Shown: piece by piece, positions 1-7,551 of the stretch
How the letters are laid out: every line of letters starts with the position of its first letter
Numbering within the stretch: the stretch's first letter is position 1
Assembly: GCA_963775315.1 (NCBI GenBank)
Contig: CAVZIN010000007.1
Coordinates: 310,001 to 374,000, forward strand
Direction: 5' to 3'
Origin: CAWGHZ01 sp963775315
Lineage (GTDB): Bacteria > Pseudomonadota > Alphaproteobacteria > MPNO01 > DASWLB01
Length of the DNA stretch: 64,000 nucleotides
Translations under genes and position numbers: made by a program
The notes under the pieces: model-generated
Told to the model about the DNA's origin: nothing
What the model saw: only the letters and a program-made list of their open reading frames with translations
Databases searched by the model: none

Positions 1-150
1 TCCGCCATGGGAATCTGCGCCTCGCCAACGAGTTGCGGCACCATATACGTTGGCGCGGTGGCGGAAAAGCGGCGGGGCAGGCGGGCCGGGAGGCGAGTGC
101 ATGCGGTCCTCTCCGCCCCCGAAAGGGCGGAGAGGCGATGGCTCGGCTCG

Positions 151-902
151 CTATTTCGAGCCGTTGGGTAGCTCGTCCTCGAACAGCCCGTCCGGCAGCG
201 AGTTCGAGATATTCGAGCGTCTTCTCGAGCGACACCACGTCGGCGTACTTCGCGTTCATGTCGGCGAGATTGATCGCGTGCGACGCCTGCGAGCGGTCGA
301 AGCAGCCTTCCTCGACCACCTGGAGCCGGTAGTTGTAGCTGAACGCGTCGATCACCGAGCCGCGCACGCACCCCGAGGTGGTCGTGCCGGTGACGATCAG
401 GGAGTCCGCCTTCAGCATGGTGAGGTAGCCCATCAGCCCCGTGCCGAAGAAGGCCGACGGCTTCTCCTTGCGGATCACGATGTCCTTCGGGCCGGGCGCG
501 ATCTCGTCCATGATCTCGTTGCCGTCGCGGTTGGAGCGCTCGGGCTTGGCCAGATGCTCGTCCGTGCGCTTGTTCTTGTAGGCCCAGGCGCCCGCGTCCC
601 AGCCGTCGACGCGCCGGTTGGTGCCGGTGGTGTAGATCACCGGGATGCCCTTGGCGCGGCACTTGTCGATCAGCTTGCGGATGACCGGCAGCGCCTCCCA
701 CGCGTCCTCGCCGCACGAGGTGTGCCAGCGCTTGATCGATTCGAGGATCGGCTCCGGCTGTTCGCCGCAGAAATTGTAGTTCACGTCGATGATCAGGAGC
801 GCGGGGCGCTTGCCCATGTCGAGCGTGGCGCCGAACCCGCCGGCGGCGAATACCTTCTTGTCGCGCTCGGTGAGAAACTTGTCCCAGACCCGTTCCGCCA
901 TC
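151..902 (-). CDS. Isochorismatase-family cysteine hydrolase (apparent 3' frameshift)
   Basis: Cysteine hydrolase of the isochorismatase / N-carbamoylsarcosine amidase fold, probably cleaving an amide or vinyl ether in the cytoplasm; the substrate cannot be told. Reading from the ATG at 902, residues near 39 (Asp in LLIIDV), 145/147 (Lys before SAFFGT) and 178 (Cys in GTTTSGCVR) form the family triad. The frame is clean to about position 210, where it encodes LEKTLEYL. A one-base jump then gives NSLPDGLFEDELPNGSK and a stop at 151-153, a tail that looks like the usual family C-terminus. Without the jump the frame stays open past the window edge with unlikely arginine-rich sequence. I therefore end the gene at 151 and treat the extra base as an error or a real mutation. 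Divergent from the VOC gene at 1015. Confidence 0.75.
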
Positions 903-1014
903 TCTTGCCTCCGTCCGTCGGAATCGCCACAATCTCCAGATCGGAAGGGTACGTCCGCCGGCGTCGGGTTGCAATCGCCCCGGCCGGCCGGGACGCCGCC
1001 GGAAAGGAGCTCCC

Positions 1015-1524
1015 ATGACGATCGCTTGCCTGCACCACATCAACATCCGCACCACGAAGCTCGAGGAGACCCGCGACTTCTACGAGCGGGTGCTGGGGCT
1101 GTACGTGGGCGCGCGGCCGGGTTTCCCCGAGGACGGGTACTGGCTGTTCGTTCCGGGCACCGACCACCCCATCGTGCACCTGTCGCAGGGCGAGGCGGAC
1201 GGGCCCGAGCAGACGCTCGACGCCGGCAACCGGCTCGATCACGTGGCGTTCTTCGGCTTCAAGATGGACGAGACGCTCGCCCATCTCGACAGCCTCGGAA
1301 TTCAGTACCAGAAGCACCCGGACCGACTGTACCTCAACGAGAAGATGGTCCAGGTCTTCCTCAAGGATCCGAACGGCATCAACATCGAGCTCGGCTTCTT
1401 CCCCTATCGCGAGGGGCTGTTCGACGCCTCGATGGCCGAGCAGCAGGCCAAGGCGCGCGAGCGCGACAAGAAGCTCGGCATCGGCAAAGCCGCGAAGCCC
1501 AAGCGCGAGAAGGTGACGGCGTAG
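1015..1524 (+). CDS. VOC / glyoxalase-fold protein
   Basis: 169-residue vicinal-oxygen-chelate protein, a cytoplasmic metal-dependent enzyme fold used by glyoxalases, extradiol dioxygenases and fosfomycin-resistance proteins; the substrate is unknown. Two beta-alpha-beta-beta-beta modules are visible: residues 5-58, opening with the LHHINI strand, and 70-128, closing with GINIELGFF. Candidate metal ligands are His7/His8, His76 and Glu125. A lysine- and arginine-rich tail (about 145-169) lies outside the fold. GGAAAGGAG sits about 6 bases before the ATG, so the start is secure. It is divergent from the isochorismatase-like gene, and a palindromic repeat follows its stop. The family call is firm and the function open. 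Confidence 0.85.
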   Translation: MTIACLHHINIRTTKLEETRDFYERVLGLYVGARPGFPEDGYWLFVPGTDHPIVHLSQGEADGPEQTLDAGNRLDHVAFFGFKMDETLAHLDSLGIQYQKHPDRLYLNEKMVQVFLKDPNGINIELGFFPYREGLFDASMAEQQAKARERDKKLGIGKAAKPKREKVTA

Positions 1525-1540
1525 GATGCGCCGCTCTTCG

Positions 1541-1607
1541 GTCGTCATTTCGAGCGCGGCGAAGCGATCCAGAATTCGCTGGATTGCTTCGCCACTGCGA
1601 GTTCGCT
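1541..1607. repeat. Palindromic intergenic repeat, family B
   Basis: A 15-bp arm at 1558-1572 (GGCGAAGCGATCCAG) pairs with 1579-1593 around a 6-base loop, with one G-T wobble. The flanks GTCGTCATTTCGAGCG and GCGAGTTCGCTC also resemble each other in inverted form. Related sequence occurs at 47900-47935 and, reversed, at 57533-57557. The element ends directly at the ATG of the EVE gene. Confidence 0.75.
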
Positions 1608-1608
1608 C

Positions 1609-2049
1609 ATGCGCTACTGGATTGGCGTCGCCTCGCGCGATCACGTGAAGCTCGGCGAGGCCGGCGGGTTCTGCCAGCTCAACCACGGCAAGTCGTCGCC
1701 GCTTCGCCGGATGAAGCCGGGCGACCGGATCGTCTACTACTCGCCGCGCACGGAGATGAACAGCGGCGAGCCGGTGCAAGGCTTCACGGCCATCGGCATC
1801 GTCGCGGACCGTGAGCCCTACCTGTTCGACATGGGTGGCGGTTTCACCCCGACGCGGCGCGACGTGCGTTTCTTTCCGTCGCACGACGCGCCGATCCGCC
1901 CGCTGCTCGACAAGCTCTCCTTCACCCGCGGCCGTCCGTCGTGGGGCGCCGCTTTTCGCTACGGCATGCTCGAAATCCCCGCCGAGGATTACGCCCTGAT
2001 CGCGCGGGCCATGGGCGTGGCCGACGAGGGCGCGCCCGCCGCCGCGTGA
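1609..2049 (+). CDS. EVE-domain protein (UPF0310-like)
   Basis: 146-residue single-domain EVE protein, related to PUA and YTH domains that bind modified bases in RNA or DNA. It opens MRYWIGVASRDHV and continues through GGFCQLNHGKSSPLRRM and GDRIVYYSP, the usual order of strands and the aromatic pocket region of this family, and the length is typical. What base it reads, and whether it serves defence or RNA metabolism, cannot be decided here. No convincing ribosome-binding site precedes the ATG because the palindromic repeat abuts it. A small helix-turn-helix frame starts on the overlapping GTGA of its stop codon, suggesting translational coupling. Confidence 0.85.
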   Translation: MRYWIGVASRDHVKLGEAGGFCQLNHGKSSPLRRMKPGDRIVYYSPRTEMNSGEPVQGFTAIGIVADREPYLFDMGGGFTPTRRDVRFFPSHDAPIRPLLDKLSFTRGRPSWGAAFRYGMLEIPAEDYALIARAMGVADEGAPAAA

Positions 2050-2270
2050 CCGATCGGCGCGACCAGTCCGAGCGCTATCTCGGCGAACTGGTCGCCGCCA
2101 TCGCCGCGGCCCGCGCCGCAGGAGCCGCCACCGATGCCGAGATCGCCGCCGCGCTCGACGCGCGCGGCCTCACCAGCCGCAAGGGACGGCGCTGGACCGC
2201 GGCGTCGGTCGCCCGCTTCCTGGCGAGCACTGGCGCGCTGCGGCGCGGCGTTGGAGGCCCGCGCCTTTAA
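2046..2270 (+). CDS. Small recombinase-type helix-turn-helix protein
   Basis: 74-residue frame starting at a GTG that overlaps the EVE stop as GTGA. The core reads DAEIAAALDARGLTSRKG then RRWTAASVARFLAS. This is the pattern of the DNA-binding 'recombinase' module that follows the catalytic domain of large serine recombinases (IAxxLNxRGI...G..W....V...L). No catalytic resolvase domain is present, so this is either a stand-alone DNA-binding peptide or a relic. The overlap with the EVE gene argues that the two are made together. A longer start upstream would run through arginine-rich out-of-frame sequence and is unlikely. Confidence 0.5.
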   Translation: MTDRRDQSERYLGELVAAIAAARAAGAATDAEIAAALDARGLTSRKGRRWTAASVARFLASTGALRRGVGGPRL

Positions 2271-2404
2271 GGCGCGGGGGCGCCATCGGCCGGAGCGCCG
2301 AGCCGCACACGGCTACGCCATGCATATCCGCATGAAACGCGATCGGGCCGGACGCTATATGGGCGCAAGGCGCCTGGGCTGGAGCCCTGCGGCGCCATTA
2401 TTTG

Positions 2405-2494
2405 CTAGAGGTGGGGCGCCATCGCCACCACGTAAACGCCGGCCGTGACCAGCACCACGAGCCCGAACAGGACTCCGCGTAGGGTCTTGCGCAC
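2405..2494 (-). CDS. 29-residue single-pass membrane peptide (putative)
   Basis: A GTG at 2494 preceded by AAGGAGAG (7-8 bases spacing) opens a 29-codon frame. It has a basic start (VRKTLRG), one hydrophobic helix of about 18 residues (VLFGLVVLVTAGVYVVAM) and a short polar end. Strong Shine-Dalgarno, positive-inside start and clean helix make it a credible small membrane protein. Its role is unknown, and it lies alone in the gap between the small helix-turn-helix gene and the flavoprotein gene. Confidence 0.4.
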   Translation of the reverse strand: MRKTLRGVLFGLVVLVTAGVYVVAMAPHL

Positions 2495-2666
2495 GCTGCT
2501 CTCCTTGTCGGTCGTCGCCGGCCCGTGGGCCTAGCGTTCCTTTTCCAGGAAGACTTCGGACGGATAGCACAACGCACGAGCGACGGCCTGTGATCACAAT
2601 CACAGAGTGGCCAAATTGCCGCAGCAACCTGTTATCGTCGCCGTCGGCACGACAAAAGGGGGCGCG

Positions 2667-3842
2667 GTGGCGAACATAAGCGAGACGCTGATCGGCAGGG
2701 CGCGCGAAATCGCGGAGGACATCCGGGCCCGCACCGAAGCGACCGAGGCGGCCCGCCTTGTCCCCGCCGAAACCGTGCGTACGCTCGGAGAAGCCGAGCT
2801 GTTCCGCCTGTTCCAGCCAACGCGCTATGGCGGGTTCGAGCTCGGCTACGACACGTTCGTCCCCGCCGTTGTCGAAATCGGCAAGCAGTGCGGCTCGACC
2901 GGCTGGGTCTACAGCGTGTTCGCCACCCACGCCTGGCAGGCGTCGCTGTTCCCGCCCGCAGCGCACGACGATTTGTGGCGCGAGGCGCCGGAGACGCTGC
3001 TCTGCTCCGCCTTCGCCCCCACCGGCACCGCGACCGAGACCACCGGCGGGTACGAGTTCGCGGGGCGCTGTAATTTCGTCAGCGGATGCGACCATGCCCA
3101 GTGGGTGATGGTCTGTGCCCGCATACGGCGCCGTGGGGCGACGGAACAGGCACCGGCCGAGATGGGATTCTTCCTGCTTCCGCGCACGGACTGGCGAATT
3201 GAGGATCACTGGAACGTCGTCGGGTTGAATGGCACTGGCTCGAAATCGATCGTGGTCGAGGGCGCGCACGTGCCGGCGCATCGTGCCCTGACGATCGCGT
3301 CACTGCGCGCCGGCACCCCGCCCGGTGTCGCGGCCAATGCGGGCCCGATCTACCGCGTTAATTTCTTCGTCGGTACGGGCTACGGGCTCGCCACGCCAAT
3401 CCTCGCGATCGCGCGCGGCGCGTGGGAGGACTATGTCGCCGAGGTATCGGGCCGGGCGAGCCATGGCGGCCTCGCCGGTGGGCCGAAGCGCATGGCCGAG
3501 TTCGCACACGTCCAGATGCGCGTCGCGGAATCGGGCGCGGCGATCGACGCGGCGCTCGCGCTCGCAGAGATCGACGGCGCCCACGTGCTGGCGGCGGCGA
3601 AGGCGGGCCGGACCGACGAGGCCCTTCGGCAGCGGACGCTCCGCGACCTCTCGTACGGCGCGCGCATTGCGACGCAAGCGGTCGACAGGCTGTTCGAATC
3701 CGAGGGCGGGCACGGCATCTATGCGCAAAGCCGCATACAGCGCGCGTGGCGCGACGCGCACGCGGCCTCCATGCATGTGGGCACCAACTGGGACCGCGCC
3801 GGGTCTTCCTACGGCAGCTTCGCGCTGGGGCTGGAGGGTTAG
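2667..3842 (+). CDS. Acyl-CoA dehydrogenase-fold flavoprotein (HpaB/HsaA-like oxygenase type)
   Basis: About 391 residues of the acyl-CoA dehydrogenase fold in the branch that includes flavin-dependent two-component monooxygenase large subunits (HsaA, p-hydroxyphenylacetate hydroxylase C2). Landmarks are LPAETVRTLGEAELFRLFQPTRYGG-like N-terminal helices, GSTGWVYSVFATH, the middle beta domain starting GGYEFAGRCNFVSG, and a C-terminal helical domain ending SRIQRAWRDAHAASMHVG. No reductase partner lies nearby, so oxygenase versus dehydrogenase activity is open. I prefer the GTG at 2667, with GGGGG a few bases upstream, over the GTG at 2607, which would add 20 atypical residues. Confidence 0.8.
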   Translation: MANISETLIGRAREIAEDIRARTEATEAARLVPAETVRTLGEAELFRLFQPTRYGGFELGYDTFVPAVVEIGKQCGSTGWVYSVFATHAWQASLFPPAAHDDLWREAPETLLCSAFAPTGTATETTGGYEFAGRCNFVSGCDHAQWVMVCARIRRRGATEQAPAEMGFFLLPRTDWRIEDHWNVVGLNGTGSKSIVVEGAHVPAHRALTIASLRAGTPPGVAANAGPIYRVNFFVGTGYGLATPILAIARGAWEDYVAEVSGRASHGGLAGGPKRMAEFAHVQMRVAESGAAIDAALALAEIDGAHVLAAAKAGRTDEALRQRTLRDLSYGARIATQAVDRLFESEGGHGIYAQSRIQRAWRDAHAASMHVGTNWDRAGSSYGSFALGLEG

Positions 3843-3848
3843 CGCAAC

Positions 3849-4211
3849 CTACCCGCGCTTCAGCAGGCCAGGATCGACATTGAGCGCCTTCGCGATCTTA
3901 GCCAATGTCTTAGGTCCGACCGCGCCGGTCCGCTCGATTTGTGAAATGTAGATAGGACTCGTGCCGGCGGCGCGGGCAAGCTCTTCCTGGGTCAGGCCGC
4001 GGTATTCGCGAAACGTCCGGCTCGGCGACCCTCCCGCCAAGAGCGCCTCGACCACGGAGTCCGGAAACGTCTCCTCGGGATTTTCCCAGAACGAAGCGAC
4101 GGCGGCTGCGTCAATCCGCCCTTCCAGCGTGCTTTCAATGCGGCGCCATTCGTCAATCGGGATGACAACGAATGCTGGCTTTCCGCCCTGCATGATGATT
4201 TGCCTGTTCAT
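3849..4211 (-). CDS. Xre-family antitoxin of a toxin-first module
   Basis: 120 residues in two parts. The N-terminal 30 (MNRQIIMQGGKPAFVVIPIDEW) resemble the strand-rich dimer region of Phd-like antitoxins. Residues 66-117 are a Cro/C1-type helix-turn-helix (GLTQEELARAAGTSPIYISQ, then QIERTGAVGPKTLAKIAKAL). The ATG at 4211 overlaps the toxin stop as ATGA, so translation is coupled. The protein should neutralise the RelE-like toxin and repress the shared promoter at 4465-4500. A longer upstream start is only the out-of-frame shadow of the toxin gene. It converges tail to tail with the flavoprotein gene. Confidence 0.85.
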   Translation of the reverse strand: MNRQIIMQGGKPAFVVIPIDEWRRIESTLEGRIDAAAVASFWENPEETFPDSVVEALLAGGSPSRTFREYRGLTQEELARAAGTSPIYISQIERTGAVGPKTLAKIAKALNVDPGLLKRG

Positions 4212-4465
4212 CGATATACCTCGCTCCGATGCCCGACTCGCACGACGATTACGGTCACGGTCCGGTCCACCAAGGTGTAGATCACGCGCCAATCCCCGAC
4301 CCTCGGTCGGTAACCATCCACGCCGCTCAGCTTCTTGACGTTGTTGTTGCGCGCCTTCGGATTTTGCGCGAGCGCCAGAATCCAGGATCGTATGCGCTTT
4401 GCCGTAGCCTGATCCATGCGGCCCAGAATCTTGATCGCCTCGGCCGTATAGGTCACCTCCCGCAT
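4208..4465 (-). CDS. RelE/ParE-family toxin
   Basis: 85-residue RelE-fold protein, expected to be a ribosome-dependent mRNA endonuclease or gyrase poison. Typical features are the N-terminal helix pair (AEAIKILGRMDQATAKRIRSW-like), the KKLSGVDGYRPRVGDWRVIY strand block, and the closing VIVVRVGHRSEVYR. Lys45, Arg53-Arg60, Arg80 and Tyr84 are the candidate functional residues. The toxin gene precedes the antitoxin, the reverse of classical relBE and like higBA. The ATG at 4465 is chosen because the seven codons upstream add nothing family-like, and because the operator/promoter ends there. Confidence 0.85.
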   Translation of the reverse strand: MREVTYTAEAIKILGRMDQATAKRIRSWILALAQNPKARNNNVKKLSGVDGYRPRVGDWRVIYTLVDRTVTVIVVRVGHRSEVYR

Positions 4466-4500
4466 GTGCGAACTATGGTTAAACACATTATTCAGGGCAA
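4465..4500 (-). promoter_or_regulatory. Promoter and palindromic operator of the toxin-antitoxin module
   Basis: On the minus strand TTGCCC (4500-4495), a 17-base spacer and CATAGT (4477-4472) lie just upstream of the toxin ATG, implying a very short or absent leader. An imperfect palindrome (TGTG...AAC/GTT...CACA, 4465-4487) overlaps the -10 and the start codon, well placed for autorepression by the Xre antitoxin. Confidence 0.4.
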
Positions 4501-4597
4501 GAAAAATACCTTACCGACCGCCGCTTTTGTCTTTCGGCGCAAGCGCGCTAGCTTACCCAGCAAGCGCCGCGGGGCGCCGACTTGTGGGGAGCACGCG

Positions 4598-5338
4598 ATG
4601 ATCGATCTCTATTCCTGGCCGACGCCCAACGGCCACAAGATCCACGTCATGCTCGAGGAGTGCGGCCTCGAGTACAGGGTCCACCCGATCAACATCGGCG
4701 AGGGCGACCAGTTCAAGCCCGACTTCCTGAAGATCAGCCCGAACAACAAGATCCCCGCGATGGTCGACCATGACGGGCCGGGCGGCGGCGACTACGCGAT
4801 GGCCGAGACCGGCGCGATGCTGTGCTACCTCGCCTGGAAGACCGGCAAGTTCCTGCCCAAGGCCGACGTCGACCCGCGCGCCCATTTCGATGTCATGCAG
4901 TGGCTCGCCTTCCAGCTCGCCCACATCGGGCCGATGCTCGGCCAGGTGCACCATTTCAAGAATTACGCGCCGCAGCGCGTCAGGATCGAGAAGGTGCAGT
5001 ACGGCATCGACCGCTACGTCAACGAGGCGAACCGCCTGTTCGGCGTGATGGACCGCCGGCTTGCCGACACCGTCTACCTGGCGGGCGAGGCGTTCACCAT
5101 CGCCGACATCGCCACCTGGCCGTGGGTGCGCAACCCGGCGAACGAGGGAGTCGAGGTCGAGAAATACCCCAACGTGAAGCGTTGGATCGACCAGGTGGGC
5201 GAGCGGCCAGGGGTGCAGCGCGGCATGGAGGTGCTGAAAGAGCACCGTCGCGTGCCCGGCAAGCCATACCACAACGACAAGAGCTGGGAGATCCTCTACG
5301 GCAAGACCCAGGTTCAAGGCGGGCCCGCGGCGCGATAG
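4598..5338 (+). CDS. Glutathione S-transferase, YfcG/YghU-like (Nu class)
   Basis: 246-residue cytosolic glutathione transferase. The thioredoxin-like N-domain (1-90) starts MIDLYSWPTPNGHKIHVMLE and contains NNKIPAMVDHD and the glutathione-binding AETGAMLCYLA turn. The all-helical C-domain includes FTIADIATWPWV. The opening LYSWPTPNGHK resembles the disulfide-bond reductase YfcG/YghU group, which uses glutathione disulfide, so peroxide or disulfide reduction is more likely than classical conjugation. The start at 4598 has GGGGAG upstream. It stands alone and convergent with the protease gene, separate from the gst cluster at 10.6-11.8 kb. Confidence 0.88.
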   Translation: MIDLYSWPTPNGHKIHVMLEECGLEYRVHPINIGEGDQFKPDFLKISPNNKIPAMVDHDGPGGGDYAMAETGAMLCYLAWKTGKFLPKADVDPRAHFDVMQWLAFQLAHIGPMLGQVHHFKNYAPQRVRIEKVQYGIDRYVNEANRLFGVMDRRLADTVYLAGEAFTIADIATWPWVRNPANEGVEVEKYPNVKRWIDQVGERPGVQRGMEVLKEHRRVPGKPYHNDKSWEILYGKTQVQGGPAAR

Positions 5339-5362
5339 CAGCCCGGCCACGGCCGGACCGCG

Positions 5363-6163
5363 TCAGCGCGCGCCGAGCTGCCGGTCGAGCAGGGTGCGCA
5401 TGTAGCGGATCGGGATCGCGAAGGTGATGCCGCTCGGTCGCGACAGCAGCCGCTCCTTGCTCTCCTTGACGAACACGTCGCTGACGATGCCGATCACCTG
5501 CCCCGTCTCGCGCTGGTAGAGCGGGCTGCCGCTGTTGCCGGGATAGGCCGTGGCGTCGAGCTGGAACACGTCGAACGGGTGGCGCAGCTCGCGGATCGTG
5601 CGCGGGTCGAGAGGCTTGGGGCCGGACTGCGGGATTGCGATCGGCGTGCGCGCGGACACGATGCCGCGATGGGTCACCGGGTAGAGCCCCAGCACGGCGC
5701 CGATCGGATAGCCGGTGAATGCGACCTCGTTGCCCTCGCGCACCTTGCCGTCGTCGCCGAGCGAAAGAGGCGTGAGCCGGCCGGAGGCGAGGGTGAGGAG
5801 CGCCGAATCGTGGAACGGGTCTGTCCGCACCTGCGCGACCTTGACGATGATCGCGCTGTCGCCTGTGCCGACGAAAACGCAGAGATATTCGTGGTGGATG
5901 GTGTCCAGCGACAGCGGCACGACGTGGTTCGCCGTGGCGACCACCGTTCCGTCCCCGACCGCGAAGCCGGTGCCGAGAAACCGGTCCGGTGGGCGGCGCA
6001 GCTCCTGGTGCGTGCCGATGGCGACGACGGAAGGCTTCAGTCGGGAAATGATGTCGGCGAGGCTCGCCGCCCGGCCTGTCGCGGGCCCGATGGCGGCGAT
6101 GGCAATGACAACAATGGTAAGAGAAAGCGCCTGCGCCAGTGCATGCCTGACGCGAGCGGCCAC
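5363..6163 (-). CDS. Secreted trypsin-like serine protease (HtrA-type catalytic domain)
   Basis: 266 residues: a signal sequence (VRHALAQALSLTIVVIAIAA, likely cut near ATGRAAS, residue 31-33) followed by one trypsin-like domain. The triad is His80 (ATANHVV), Asp119 (FHDSALL) and Ser211 (GNSGSP). No PDZ domain follows, unlike DegP or DegS. It therefore probably acts alone in the periplasm or outside the cell. I chose the GTG at 6163, which is 13 bases after the stop of the DUF4142 gene; a TTG further upstream would bury the signal peptide behind 31 arginine-rich residues. The close spacing suggests cotranscription with the DUF4142 gene. Confidence 0.8.
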   Translation of the reverse strand: MAARVRHALAQALSLTIVVIAIAAIGPATGRAASLADIISRLKPSVVAIGTHQELRRPPDRFLGTGFAVGDGTVVATANHVVPLSLDTIHHEYLCVFVGTGDSAIIVKVAQVRTDPFHDSALLTLASGRLTPLSLGDDGKVREGNEVAFTGYPIGAVLGLYPVTHRGIVSARTPIAIPQSGPKPLDPRTIRELRHPFDVFQLDATAYPGNSGSPLYQRETGQVIGIVSDVFVKESKERLLSRPSGITFAIPIRYMRTLLDRQLGAR

Positions 6164-6176
6164 GCGCGGTCGCTCG

Positions 6177-6755
6177 TCAGGACCGGGTCGCCGCGCTCGC
6201 CATCGCGCGCGCCGCCTGCATCTGGTCACGTTCATGCGGCATGCGTTCCCGGGCAAGGGCGGTGAGCGACGGCACCTGTCCGCCGCGCGCGTACTCCTTC
6301 TCCAGCGCGAGCTGGAGGGAATGGCTGCGGACGGAAATGTCGGCGTAGAGCAGGTCGAACTTCTTCGGGTCCTTCGCCGCCTCGAGCCTGTGCATCAGCT
6401 TCAAGTGGCTGGCATCGAGCTCGCGCGGCGGCGGCGCGCGGTGCGCCTGGGCCACGGCCTTGCGCAACGCGGCGAGGGCGTCCTTGTGGTCGGCGACCGT
6501 GCGCTCGGCGAAGCGGCGAAGCCTTTGGTCGTGCGACCGCTTGAGGGCAAGACGGCCGGCGTCGATCTGGAACAGGTCGTACACGCCACTCGCGCGGATG
6601 TAATGCTCCGCCGAAGTCTTGGGCGCGGCCTGACGGTGCAGCGCGCCCGACATGCCCTCGGTCGGCACCTGGGCCGGCGGCTGCGCCCATGCGGCGGGCG
6701 AAACGGCAAAGAGGGCCGCCACCGCGAGCGCGGCGCGAAGCACGGGACCACTCAT
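6177..6755 (-). CDS. DUF4142 periplasmic protein
   Basis: 192 residues with a clear Sec signal peptide (AALAVAALFAVSPAAWA, cut before QPPAQ) and a helical DUF4142 domain (about 45-185), a ferritin-like four-helix family of unknown function that is common in soil proteobacteria. Visible family traits are the A-S-x-x-YDLFQIDAGRLAL helix, FAERTVADHK in the second helix and a closing ARERMPHERDQMQAAR helix. It is first in a two-gene unit with the downstream serine protease and may be its periplasmic partner or an envelope-stress protein; that link rests only on proximity. Confidence 0.8.
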   Translation of the reverse strand: MSGPVLRAALAVAALFAVSPAAWAQPPAQVPTEGMSGALHRQAAPKTSAEHYIRASGVYDLFQIDAGRLALKRSHDQRLRRFAERTVADHKDALAALRKAVAQAHRAPPPRELDASHLKLMHRLEAAKDPKKFDLLYADISVRSHSLQLALEKEYARGGQVPSLTALARERMPHERDQMQAARAMASAATRS

Positions 6756-6849
6756 AGCACGCTCCTCGTAGCGGGGTTCGCCTGGGAACGAGCGACGCCC
6801 GCCAAAAGTTCCGGCCGCAGCCGGGGCCCGACGGCACCGGCGTTCGCCG

Positions 6850-7551
6850 TCATGGCCGGCCCACTGTGCGCAGACGGTAGCCGACTCCGGGCTCGGTGAC
6901 CAGCAGCGTCGGGCGCACGGGGTCCGGCTCGATCTTCTGGCGCAGCCGGCCGACGAACACGCGGAGATATTGGGTCTCGTGCGCCTGCGCCTGGCCCCAG
7001 ACGGCAGTCAGCACGGGCTCGTGCGTCACCAGCCGGTCGGCGTGCAGCACGAAATAGCGCAACAGCTCGTACTCCTTGCGGGACAGGCGGATCGGCCGCC
7101 CGTCCTTGCGCACCTCGCGCTGCGCCAGGTCGACCTCGACCGGGCCCGACCGCCATACCGGCTCGACGCCGGCGCGGCGCAGCCCGTGGCGCAGCGCCGC
7201 CCGGATGCGGGCGAGGAGCTCGGCCATCGAGAACGGCTTGGTGACGTAGTCGTCGGCGCCACGGTCGAGCGCGGCGATTTTGTCCTGCTCGTCCGTCCGG
7301 CTGGACACCACGATGATCGGGATTTGCGACCACTGGCGCACCTGGGACACCAGCTCTGTGCCGTCGAGATCGGGCAGGCCGAGGTCGAGCAGGATCGCGT
7401 CGAGCTTCTCCGTGGTGATGAGCCCGAGCGCCTGGCGCCCGTTCTCGGCCTCGATGCCGGCGTATCCGTGTGCATCCAGGCTGGTGCACAGGAAGCGGCG
7501 AAGCTGCGGGTCGTCCTCGACGACCAGGATGCGGCCCAGCCTGTCACTCAT
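6850..7551 (-). CDS. kdpE: KdpE-like OmpR-family response regulator
   Basis: 233 residues: receiver domain 8-120 with acidic pocket Glu12-Asp13-Asp14, phosphoacceptor Asp56 (LLDLGLPDLDG) and conserved Lys in YVTKPFSMAELLARI; OmpR winged helix 130-230 (LSRKEYELLRYFVLHADRLVTH, ending TEPGVGYRL). The sequence pattern and the kinase partner match KdpE, the activator of the high-affinity potassium pump operon. Its ATG overlaps the kinase gene by 8 bases. No kdpFABC genes are present in this window, so the target operon is elsewhere or the pair regulates something else. Confidence 0.85.
   Translation of the reverse strand: MSDRLGRILVVEDDPQLRRFLCTSLDAHGYAGIEAENGRQALGLITTEKLDAILLDLGLPDLDGTELVSQVRQWSQIPIIVVSSRTDEQDKIAALDRGADDYVTKPFSMAELLARIRAALRHGLRRAGVEPVWRSGPVEVDLAQREVRKDGRPIRLSRKEYELLRYFVLHADRLVTHEPVLTAVWGQAQAHETQYLRVFVGRLRQKIEPDPVRPTLLVTEPGVGYRLRTVGRP

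Noticed and set aside
793..1884. 363-codon minus-strand frame across the VOC and EVE genes
   Set aside because: Shadow; both plus-strand genes have family motifs.
2607..2666. Upstream GTG start for the flavoprotein
   Set aside because: Adds 20 residues unlike the family; the GTG at 2667 has a better ribosome site.
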